Of a stretch of DNA of 64,000 bases, positions 28,901-35,627 are shown one piece after another. This DNA is from JAEYFP01 sp964579795. GTDB taxonomy: Bacteria > Bacillota > Clostridia > Lachnospirales > Lachnospiraceae. A program made the position numbers and the translations under genes. Location of the stretch: positions 1 to 64,000 of the forward strand of contig CAZOHM010000008.1 in the NCBI GenBank assembly GCA_964579795.1. The letters run 5' to 3'. The notes below the pieces were generated by a model. It saw only the letters and a program-made list of their open reading frames with translations. It searched no databases and was not told where the DNA came from. Numbering within the stretch: position 1 is the stretch's first letter; every line of letters starts with the position of its first letter.

Positions 28901-29765
28901 TTCCGTCAGCTTTTAATTTGCGCATTGCCATTAACGCCAGATCCATCAAGCAGACAAACTTATCCTTTCTTCCATGGAAAATTTCTTCTCTTGTCTCTAA
29001 ATATTTCTGATAGGAGACTTCTATCGGCTTTTTATAGTAACCTTCATCAAATTGTACATCTGTCAATTCAGTGGAAAATGTTGTATGACGGCAATGATCT
29101 GACCAGTAAGTATCCAGAACACGAATTTCTGTCATAGAAGGATCTCTATGCTCTTCAGTATAGTAATAGTTCTGAATATGTTTAAAATCCTTGTATGTCA
29201 TGGCAAGTCCAAGTGATGCATACAGCTCCTGCAGCTTCTGTTCATCCATACTCTGAAATCCATCAAATATCTTTATATCGGAAGGCTCTTCAAACTCAGT
29301 CACAAGTGTATCCGGTTTTACAAGACCCGTCTCTCGTGAGTCAACAGGGTTAATACAGTAGCTCTTGATTCGGTCAAACTCATCATCTGTAATCATTCCT
29401 TCAAAACAATAGGTGACTGCTGTTTTGATAATCGGTTCTTCATCCTCTTTCAGAAACTTTACACACTGAACAGCTGAATCTGCTCTCTGGTCAAACTGAC
29501 CAGGCAGAAACTCTACAGAAAATACTCTTGAGTCTTTTTTTTGCGGAAACTCTTCTTCATACAGTAAATCAACAGGCGGCTCAGAAAACACTGTTTTACA
29601 AGCCTGTTGAAATGTTTCCTCAGAGATGTTTTCCACATCATATCGTATCAGTTCTCTGACACAATCAACTCCCTTGATTGCAAGATAACTTTTGATTTCC
29701 TCACTGAGTTCCTTTGCTTTTACTGCAAAAGGTGTTCTTTTTTCTACATAAATACGCTTAACCAC
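25992..29765 (-). CDS. purL: Phosphoribosylformylglycinamidine synthase, single-chain (PurL with fused glutaminase)
   Basis: Fourth step of purine synthesis. The about 1257-residue chain fuses the FGAM synthetase core (TYWSDHCRHTTF, NETHNHPTEIEPFGGAATCLGG, GGKDSMSGTF) to a C-terminal class I glutaminase with nucleophile in LGICNGFQALVKLG and the His/Glu pair in SHGEGRF. Stand-alone PurQ/PurS are therefore unnecessary. The start is set at the GTG at 29765, which has GGAGGAGAAAACA before it and gives the usual VKRIYVEKR; an upstream GTG at 29780 falls inside that site. It is 20 bases after degV and far from the purEMND cluster. Confidence 0.94.
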   Translation of the reverse strand: MVKRIYVEKRTPFAVKAKELSEEIKSYLAIKGVDCVRELIRYDVENISEETFQQACKTVFSEPPVDLLYEEEFPQKKDSRVFSVEFLPGQFDQRADSAVQCVKFLKEDEEPIIKTAVTYCFEGMITDDEFDRIKSYCINPVDSRETGLVKPDTLVTEFEEPSDIKIFDGFQSMDEQKLQELYASLGLAMTYKDFKHIQNYYYTEEHRDPSMTEIRVLDTYWSDHCRHTTFSTELTDVQFDEGYYKKPIEVSYQKYLETREEIFHGRKDKFVCLMDLALMAMRKLKADGKLHDMEESDEINACSIVVPVDIDGKTEEWLVCFKNETHNHPTEIEPFGGAATCLGGAIRDPLSGRSYVYQAMRVTGAADPTVSLGKTLRGKLPQKKLVRGAASGYSSYGNQIGLATGYVKEIYHPDYVAKRMEIGAVMGAAPRKNVIRESSDPGDIIILLGGRTGRDGCGGATGSSKVHTEQSIETCGAEVQKGNAPTERKLQRLFRREEVSRLIKKCNDFGAGGVSVAIGELADGLRINLDKVPKKYAGLDGTELAISESQERMAVVVSPQDTAQFLAYAQEENLEAVEVAVVTESPRLVLLWRDKEIVNLSRAFLDTNGAHQETKVKVNMPKETDTFFAKPEIPAVEESLKSKDVRGAWLSTLSDLNVCSQKGLVEMFDASIGAGSVFMPYGGKYQLSETQTMVAKLPVLKGKTDVVTMMSCGFDPYLSSWSPYHGAVYAVLESIARIVAAGGDYKKIRFTFQEYFRRMTEEASRWSQPFSALLGAFDAQLGFGLASIGGKDSMSGTFNEIDVPPTLVSFAVDVAKEKDIITPEFKHAGSKIILMQIDRDAYDLPCYSEIMNAYEKFHQDIQNGNIVSAYALDGKGIAAAVSKMAFGNGLGVKIEHNVALEDLFKAGFGALVAEVPADRVGKLAVTYTVIGEVTENAGFAYQNMSISMKEALEAWSGTLEKVFPTKAENNTEKIETKLFTADKVYVCKNRVAKPTVFIPVFPGTNCEYDSAKAFESAGASVVTKVFTNMTAQDIRDSVAVYEKNIRQAQIIMFPGGFSAGDEPDGSAKFFATAFRNAAIREAVSDLLNQRDGLVLGICNGFQALVKLGLVPTGEIQDQTEQSPTLTFNTINRHISKMVYTKVVSNKSPWLSKAELGKTYVIPASHGEGRFVANEEWMKKLFANGQVATQYVDINGNISMDEEWNINGSYMAIEGITSPDGRCFGKMGHSERRGDSVAMNIYGDKDMMIFESGVEYFK

Positions 29766-29785
29766 TGTTTTCTCCTCCACATATG

Positions 29786-30700
29786 TTATTTAGTTTCTTC
29801 TGACGTATTATCGATTACCTGATATGCCAGATAAGCCTCTTTATCTTGATCCGTAAAGACAAATCCAAGAATCCCTCTACCAGTATGTGCTCCAATTGCA
29901 CATCCAACACACGATTTCAACACTCTTACAGGTGAAATATGCTCCCTCATTAATTCATTAAATTGAAGTTGCGCCTCTTCGTCCTCTCCATGTACAATCC
30001 CGACAATTGTGTTGGAAAAGTCCGAACAGTCCTTTTGTGCCTCCTCAACAAGCCTGCGCATTGCCTTTTTCCTTCCACGGACAGATGCAAGTGCCTTTAA
30101 TGCACCATTCTCATCAACGGTAATAATCGGTTTCACATCAAGTACCTCACCAACTGAACCGGCTACCTTGCTGAGTCTTCCACCCTTTACAAGATAGTAT
30201 AACGTATTAACAGTAAAATAATGCTTTATATGATTATCTGAGTAATACTGTGCTGCCTCCTTTATTAACTCATCAGATGCTCCCTGCTCCTGCATCAGCA
30301 AAAGCTTATAAACAAGAAGACCAAACCCAAGTGATGCACAGTGTGAATCTACAATTGTCATTTTAAATTCAGGAAATTCTTCAAGCAAATCTCTATACGC
30401 CAATGTCGCAGCTCCAAATGTTCCGGCAATTCCTGTTGAAAAGCAAAGATAAAGTACTTCTTCACCTCTTTTTGCGTACTCCTCAAAGCAATTTTTAAAC
30501 ATATATTCATTGATATGATATGTTTTAATGTCATTTGTGCGGTCATCCAGAATATTATAAAAATCCTTTGTTGAAATATCAACCCTATCCAAATAATCTT
30601 TACCATTAATCGTAACTGGAGTTGGGATAATTTTCAATGCATACTTTCGTTCTATCCATTCAGGCATATCTGTAGCTGAATCAGTTACAATCTTTACCAT
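29786..30700 (-). CDS. DegV-family fatty acid-binding protein
   Basis: A 304-residue DegV-fold protein. It shows VKIVTDSATDMP at the start, the STGIAGTFGAATLA lipid-headgroup loop, VDSHCASLGFGLLV, and LVKGGRLSKVAGSVGEVLDVKPII. Family members bind fatty acids and, as FakB proteins, present them to the kinase FakA. No FakA gene is adjacent. It lies between radA (19 bases) and purL (20 bases) in one transcription unit. Confidence 0.9.
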   Translation of the reverse strand: MVKIVTDSATDMPEWIERKYALKIIPTPVTINGKDYLDRVDISTKDFYNILDDRTNDIKTYHINEYMFKNCFEEYAKRGEEVLYLCFSTGIAGTFGAATLAYRDLLEEFPEFKMTIVDSHCASLGFGLLVYKLLLMQEQGASDELIKEAAQYYSDNHIKHYFTVNTLYYLVKGGRLSKVAGSVGEVLDVKPIITVDENGALKALASVRGRKKAMRRLVEEAQKDCSDFSNTIVGIVHGEDEEAQLQFNELMREHISPVRVLKSCVGCAIGAHTGRGILGFVFTDQDKEAYLAYQVIDNTSEETK

Positions 30701-30719
30701 TCTCTGTTCCTTTCACATT

Positions 30720-32093
30720 TCAAACAAATTGAAGTGCATCCTTTAGCGTATCTGCACCGCATAGTTGTATTTTCCCTTTTTTCGTAATCTGTGAAATTGC
30801 ACACTTGGGTAGAATGCAAGTAGTAAACCCAAGCTTCTCGGCTTCCTGGACACGAAGCTGTGCCATACTGACTGAGCGAACCTCTCCGCTTAGTCCAACC
30901 TCTCCAAACACAATTACATTTTCCCGAATTGCTCGGTTTCTGTAACTGGAAATGAGCGCAAGAACAATTCCAAGATCAATTGCCGGCTCAGCAAGACGCA
31001 TTCCACCTGCCACATTAACATATGCATCGCAGTCTGACAATTTAAGCCCCAGCCTTTTTTCAAGAACAGCCATCAGTAAATTTACTCTGTTTAAATCTGC
31101 TCCGGTTGCCTGTCGTCGCGGAATTCCAAAGCTCGTCTGACATACCAGTGCTTGAATTTCTATTAAAAGCGGTCTTGTTCCTTCCATAGCACATACGACC
31201 ACTGATCCGCTCGCATCAATCGGTCTTCCTGAAAGCATGTATTCTGACGGATTCTTCACTTCAACCAGTCCTTCACTACGCATTTCAAATACACCAATCT
31301 CATCTGTAGAGCCAAAACGGTTTTTAACACTACGAAGAATTCGATAGGAAGCATGTCTGTCACCTTCAAAGTACAGAACTGTATCTACCATATGTTCAAG
31401 CACACGTGGTCCCGCGACCATACCTTCCTTTGTCACATGCCCTACAATAAAAATTGCGATACCAAGTCTCTTTGCAATCTTCAAGAGCATCCCCGTCGTT
31501 TCTCTAATCTGTGAAACACTTCCCGGTGCTGAAGATATATCTTCGCTGAACATTGTCTGAATGGAATCAATCACAACTGCTTCTGGTTTTTCTCTGCGAA
31601 TGACCTCTTCAATATCTGCCAGATTTGTTTCACAAAACAATGACAGGCAGTCACCAAACTCACCAATTCTCTCTGCACGCATTTTGATCTGCTTTGGAGA
31701 CTCTTCACCTGAAATATACAATACCTGATGCTTATCATCAGAAAGATTTTTACATACTTGAAGCAGCAGTGTCGACTTTCCAATACCAGGGTCTCCTCCA
31801 ACTAAAATAAGGGAGCCGGGTACAATACCGCCTCCCAAAACCCTGTCAAACTCACAAATGCGGGTTATAATCTTTTCTTCTTCAGTCAGATGGATTTCAG
31901 AAATCTTTTCTGATGTCTTCCGTTCTCCGGTTCTGTGGGAAACGCCCTCGCTCTTTTTGAGCTGCGTCTTACTAACGGTTTCTTCAACAAGCGTGTTCCA
32001 TTCCTTACAGGAAGGACACTGTCCCATCCATTTTGCTGATTCATAACCACACTGACTGCAATAAAATACTGTCGCAAGCTTTCCCTTTGCCAT
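30720..32093 (-). CDS. radA: DNA repair protein RadA
   Basis: A RecA-like ATPase/helicase that helps process recombination intermediates. The N-terminal zinc finger (FYCSQCGYESAKWMGQCPSC) is followed by a P-loop GGDPGIGKST, the RadA-specific KNRFGSTDEIG motif and a C-terminal Lon-protease-like domain (VNVAGGMRLAEPAIDLGIVLA). The start at 32093 (MAKGKLATVFYC) is the usual RadA N-terminus, with GTAGGAGCAGC ahead of it, 7 bases after the preceding stop. An upstream frame start at 32150 lies inside the previous gene. Confidence 0.94.
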   Translation of the reverse strand: MAKGKLATVFYCSQCGYESAKWMGQCPSCKEWNTLVEETVSKTQLKKSEGVSHRTGERKTSEKISEIHLTEEEKIITRICEFDRVLGGGIVPGSLILVGGDPGIGKSTLLLQVCKNLSDDKHQVLYISGEESPKQIKMRAERIGEFGDCLSLFCETNLADIEEVIRREKPEAVVIDSIQTMFSEDISSAPGSVSQIRETTGMLLKIAKRLGIAIFIVGHVTKEGMVAGPRVLEHMVDTVLYFEGDRHASYRILRSVKNRFGSTDEIGVFEMRSEGLVEVKNPSEYMLSGRPIDASGSVVVCAMEGTRPLLIEIQALVCQTSFGIPRRQATGADLNRVNLLMAVLEKRLGLKLSDCDAYVNVAGGMRLAEPAIDLGIVLALISSYRNRAIRENVIVFGEVGLSGEVRSVSMAQLRVQEAEKLGFTTCILPKCAISQITKKGKIQLCGADTLKDALQFV

Positions 32094-32100
32094 GCTGCTC

Positions 32101-32511
32101 CTACTCAACGACCCTGACAGGGATTTCTCCTTCTCCAGCAAGCTCCACACTGATATTCAGCTTGCCACCAAGATTCGTCTTCATCTTACCAACACTCTTC
32201 TGTGAAACAAATACCTCGTATTCGGTATCCTCCTTCAGACCTATTGTAATCTGTGCATCCTCTGCTCCGCATACAATAAATTCGACACCTTCAGCCTTCG
32301 ACTTGAACTCATTCACGCTTGTTCCCGGTACGGACTCATATACGAACAATCCATCCCGCTCCAGTTTTGTCATTTCGCAAAATGTCTTCACTTTGTATAA
32401 ATTACCGGCACATTCAAAATCCTCTGCCTTAGCTTTTTGTGACAGCTCATGATTTCCAAAACTCAATGTGCCATCGTTTTCTGTACGGATAAGTTCTTTT
32501 ACCACTGACAT
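32101..32511 (-). CDS. Uncharacterised 136-residue protein of the clpC-radA operon
   Basis: I do not recognise a characterised family. The protein is small and acidic, with no signal peptide, membrane helix or obvious metal site. It looks mostly beta in its middle and C-terminal part, with an end (VSQKSVGKMKTNLGGKLNIS, then VELAGEGEIPVRVVE) suggesting stacked strands. AGGAGGACTG precedes the ATG and the gene sits between clpC (57 bases) and radA (7 bases), so it is clearly expressed with them. McsA, McsB or CtsR would be expected here in Bacillus, but the sequence shows no CXXC zinc fingers or kinase motifs and is not one of these. Confidence 0.75.
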   Translation of the reverse strand: MSVVKELIRTENDGTLSFGNHELSQKAKAEDFECAGNLYKVKTFCEMTKLERDGLFVYESVPGTSVNEFKSKAEGVEFIVCGAEDAQITIGLKEDTEYEVFVSQKSVGKMKTNLGGKLNISVELAGEGEIPVRVVE

Positions 32512-32568
32512 GATGTTCAGTCCTCCTAAGTAATTGTGTTGTCGTTAATAGTATACTCTATCTTTTTT

Positions 32569-35019
32569 CTATTTTCCAGTCATTTTAATCTCATTTTTCA
32601 CAAGAGAAACTATCACTTCCTGGCCTTCTTTAATATGTCCCTCCAGTATTTCCTCTGCAAGCTTATCTTCCAGCATTGTCTGGATCGCCCTCTTCAATGG
32701 TCTGGCACCATATTTTTTATCTGAGCCCTTCTCAACAATATGCTTTTTCACATTCTCACGAACTGTCAGTGTAATATTCATCTGATCTTTTGCACGTTTT
32801 GCAAGGTCATTGATCAGAAGTGTTACAATCTTTTTCATATCCTCTTGACCCAGTGCATGAAAAACAATGATTTCATCAATTCGGTTGATAAATTCCGGTT
32901 TGAAAATATGCTTTACTTCTTCCATTACACCAGATTTCATTTTTTCATAATCCTGTTTTTCTGTTTCACCTGTTGAGAATCCAAGCTTTTTCGGATCAAT
33001 GATACGTCCAGCACCAGCATTTGATGTCATAATAATCACGCAGTTCTTAAAGCTGACTTTCCTTCCGTTTGAATCTGTAATATGTCCATCATCCAAAACC
33101 TGAAGTAAAATATTAAATACATCCGGATGCGCTTTTTCAATTTCATCAAACAGCACAACAGAATATGGATTTCGGCGAACCTTTTCTGAAAGCTGACCGC
33201 CCTCCTCAAATCCGACATATCCTGGAGGCGACCCTATCATCTTTGATACTGTATGCTGTTCCATATATTCAGACATGTCAACACGAATCAGGGCGTTATC
33301 CGTTCCGAAAAGAGTCCGGGAAAGCGTTTTGGAAAGTTCAGTTTTTCCTACACCTGTCGGTCCGAGAAATAAAAATGACCCAATTGGTCGATTCTGCTCC
33401 TTCAGTCCGATTCTTCCTCTTTTGATAGCACGTGTAACAGCATTAACCGCTTCTTCCTGACCAATCACGCACTTCTTCATATCTCTTTCCATTCGAAGCA
33501 GCTTTGCATTTTCTGCTTCTGCAAGCTTTTGCACAGGAATTTTAGTCCATTCTGATACAACGTCTGCGATCTCTTTTGCATCAACAACAGGTTTCTTATC
33601 TTTCAGACTGTTTTCAAATCGTTTTTTCTTTTTTTCATATAATTTTCTGACGCTATCCTGCTCTTTTTTCAAAGCAGTCAATTCTTCCAGATGATCTTCC
33701 TTCAGAAGCTGTTCCTTCTGTTCTTCAAAAACAGTCAGCTTCCTTTCAAGCTCTTCCAGACCGGTTGGCATATGAAGTCCCTGCAGTCGTACTTTGGCAG
33801 ATGCTTCATCCATCAAATCAATTGCCTTATCCGGAAGGAATCGATCATTAATATATCTGGCAGACATTTTTACAGCTGCATCCACTGCTTCGTCTGTAAT
33901 AATAACACCATGATGTTTTTCATAATTTTCCTTTATTCCATTCAGAATCATGATTGTTGTTTCTTCACTTGGTTCTTCAACATTAATTGGCTGAAATCTT
34001 CGTTCAAGGGCCGCATCTTTTTGCACATACTTTCGATATTCTTCATAAGTAGTTGCTCCGATCAACTGTATTTCCCCTCTGGCAAGAGACGGTTTGAGAA
34101 TATTTGAAGCGTCTATTGCGCCCTCTGCACCCCCTGCGCCAATAATCGTATGCATCTCGTCAAGGAAAAGAAGTATATTACCTGCTTCTGTCACTTCTTT
34201 AATCACGCGTTTTATACGTTCTTCAAATTCTCCACGATATTTACTTCCTGCTACCATCCCGGAAAGATCAAGTGTCAAAACACGCTTATCCTGCACTGTT
34301 TCTGGCACAAGTCCTTCTACGATTCGCTTAGCAAGACCTTCAACAATAGCTGTTTTTCCAACTCCCGGCTCACCAATCAGACAAGGATTATTTTTTGTTC
34401 TTCTGCTTAATGTCTGAATAATTCGCGTAATTTCTGTTTCACGTCCAATGACCGGATCTAGTCTGCCCTCGAGTGCAAGTGCTGTCAGATCTCTGCTGTA
34501 CTGATCAATCATCAATCCATTCTCCGGCTGTTTTTTCCTGCCTCCTTTGGCGTTCTGCAGTTCCTCCTTATATTTGGAAATATCCTCTCCCATTGCAAGA
34601 AGAATATCTGCGTACACCTTTTGTATGTTAATGCTGAGAGTATTCAGCAATCGAACTGCCAGATTATCTCCGTCGTTGATTAATGCAAGCAATAGATGCT
34701 CCGTTCCAATCTGTTTAGCTCCAAAGTGTGCAGATTCCTCTCCACTCTTTTCAATCATTGCTTCAGCCTTTGGAGTGAATCCGTCCCGTTCCCTGATGTT
34801 CACTGATGCAGATGGGGCAATTTGCTGTTGAATCAGTTCCACAATATTCTCTTCGCTGACCCCATTTGCTGTCAGAACCTTGGCTGCAACACCAGTTCCT
34901 TCGCGTATCAATCCAAGAAGAAGATGCTCTGTTCCAATATATCCATGCTTCAGTTCTCTGGATATCTTCCCAGCAAGCTCCAAAACTTTTTCTGCTTTTT
35001 TTGTATATTTTGATGCCAT
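32569..35019 (-). CDS. clpC: ATP-dependent Clp protease ATP-binding subunit ClpC
   Basis: A AAA+ unfoldase of about 816 residues that feeds ClpP. Visible are the double Clp N-repeat (HGYIGTEHLLLGLIREG and IGTEHLLLALINDG), D1 Walker A GEPGVGKT with FLDEMHTIIGAGG, a coiled middle region (about 400-475), D2 Walker A GPTGVGKTE with VVLFDEIEKAH, and a C-terminal D2-small domain. The ATG at 35019 follows AAAAGGAGCATACT. It is preceded by a GntR regulator at 52 bases and followed by the 136-residue gene. ctsR, mcsA and mcsB are absent. Confidence 0.95.
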   Translation of the reverse strand: MASKYTKKAEKVLELAGKISRELKHGYIGTEHLLLGLIREGTGVAAKVLTANGVSEENIVELIQQQIAPSASVNIRERDGFTPKAEAMIEKSGEESAHFGAKQIGTEHLLLALINDGDNLAVRLLNTLSINIQKVYADILLAMGEDISKYKEELQNAKGGRKKQPENGLMIDQYSRDLTALALEGRLDPVIGRETEITRIIQTLSRRTKNNPCLIGEPGVGKTAIVEGLAKRIVEGLVPETVQDKRVLTLDLSGMVAGSKYRGEFEERIKRVIKEVTEAGNILLFLDEMHTIIGAGGAEGAIDASNILKPSLARGEIQLIGATTYEEYRKYVQKDAALERRFQPINVEEPSEETTIMILNGIKENYEKHHGVIITDEAVDAAVKMSARYINDRFLPDKAIDLMDEASAKVRLQGLHMPTGLEELERKLTVFEEQKEQLLKEDHLEELTALKKEQDSVRKLYEKKKKRFENSLKDKKPVVDAKEIADVVSEWTKIPVQKLAEAENAKLLRMERDMKKCVIGQEEAVNAVTRAIKRGRIGLKEQNRPIGSFLFLGPTGVGKTELSKTLSRTLFGTDNALIRVDMSEYMEQHTVSKMIGSPPGYVGFEEGGQLSEKVRRNPYSVVLFDEIEKAHPDVFNILLQVLDDGHITDSNGRKVSFKNCVIIMTSNAGAGRIIDPKKLGFSTGETEKQDYEKMKSGVMEEVKHIFKPEFINRIDEIIVFHALGQEDMKKIVTLLINDLAKRAKDQMNITLTVRENVKKHIVEKGSDKKYGARPLKRAIQTMLEDKLAEEILEGHIKEGQEVIVSLVKNEIKMTGK

Positions 35020-35071
35020 AGTATGCTCCTTTTCCCAGTTCATTTCTGTCTATTTATACAAAGCCAATACT

Positions 35072-35452
35072 TTACTCCTGCGAACACCCATATTCTGAAT
35101 AAATCTCATCAATCAGGCAATGTATTTCAGATGCTGTAATGTTTTTCAGGCTTGCTTTAGCCAACAAAATCAGTAATTCCTCTTTGATTTCATCCATCGC
35201 TTTCAGCTTATTAATATCTAATGCAATTACTGCACCTTTTCTTCTGTCTATTTTTATAAATCCTTCCTCACGCAGTACTGTATATGCTTTATTCACTGTA
35301 TGCATATTGATTCCTATCATGTCGGCAAGCTGTCTGACTGACGGAAGCATATCGCCTTCCTTCAGTCTGGATGTTGCAATTCCGACAACAATCTGGTTAC
35401 GCACCTGAACATAGATTGCTTCATCACTGTTAAAGTCTATTTCAACTATCAT
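35072..35452 (-). CDS. GntR-family (YtrA-type) transcriptional repressor
   Basis: About 126 residues: a GntR winged helix (YVQVRNQIVVGI, LPSVRQLADMIGINMHTVNKAYTVLREEGFI) with a short C-terminal helical tail, the layout of the YtrA subgroup. It would bind a palindromic operator as a dimer. A perfect 11-base inverted repeat lies about 50-60 bases upstream and overlaps the likely promoter. I start at 35452 (MIVEIDFN) because GAAAGGATACGG precedes it; an in-frame ATG 6 codons upstream is the alternative. It heads the clpC-radA-degV-purL-queH run, where CtsR is normally found. Confidence 0.85.
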   Translation of the reverse strand: MIVEIDFNSDEAIYVQVRNQIVVGIATSRLKEGDMLPSVRQLADMIGINMHTVNKAYTVLREEGFIKIDRRKGAVIALDINKLKAMDEIKEELLILLAKASLKNITASEIHCLIDEIYSEYGCSQE

Positions 35453-35488
35453 CCGTATCCTTTCCTTCATCTTCTAACAATTAATATT

Positions 35489-35517
35489 TATCTGTGATAT
35501 ATATACTATCACAGATA
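35489..35517 (-). promoter_or_regulatory. Palindromic operator/promoter of the GntR-clpC operon
   Basis: TATCTGTGATA, 7 bases, TATCACAGATA: a perfect 11-base inverted repeat. Its centre TATATA can serve as -10 box with TTGCAA about 19 bases upstream as a weak -35. Overlap of operator and promoter suggests autorepression by the GntR protein. No CtsR operator (GGTCAAA-type repeat) is visible. Confidence 0.6.
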
Positions 35518-35553
35518 TTATGTTTTGCAAATGTTTTATCTAATTAATTGAAA

Positions 35554-35614
35554 TTTCCTAAAAACGTTTTAGGAAAGTTGTAAAACGGCAGCCTCTCAAA
35601 AAATGGAGGCTGCC
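35554..35614 (-). terminator. Two tandem hairpins after the receptor-like gene
   Basis: GGCAGCCTC / GAGGCTGCC (35587-35614), then TTTCCTAAAA / TTTTAGGAAA (35554-35576) followed on the minus strand by TTTCAATT. Together they separate the 41057-35628 unit from the GntR promoter. Confidence 0.65.
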
Positions 35615-35627
35615 CAATTGTATCTTT

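Noticed and set aside
30009..30197. Plus-strand 62-codon frame within degV
   Set aside because: Antisense shadow without a ribosome site.
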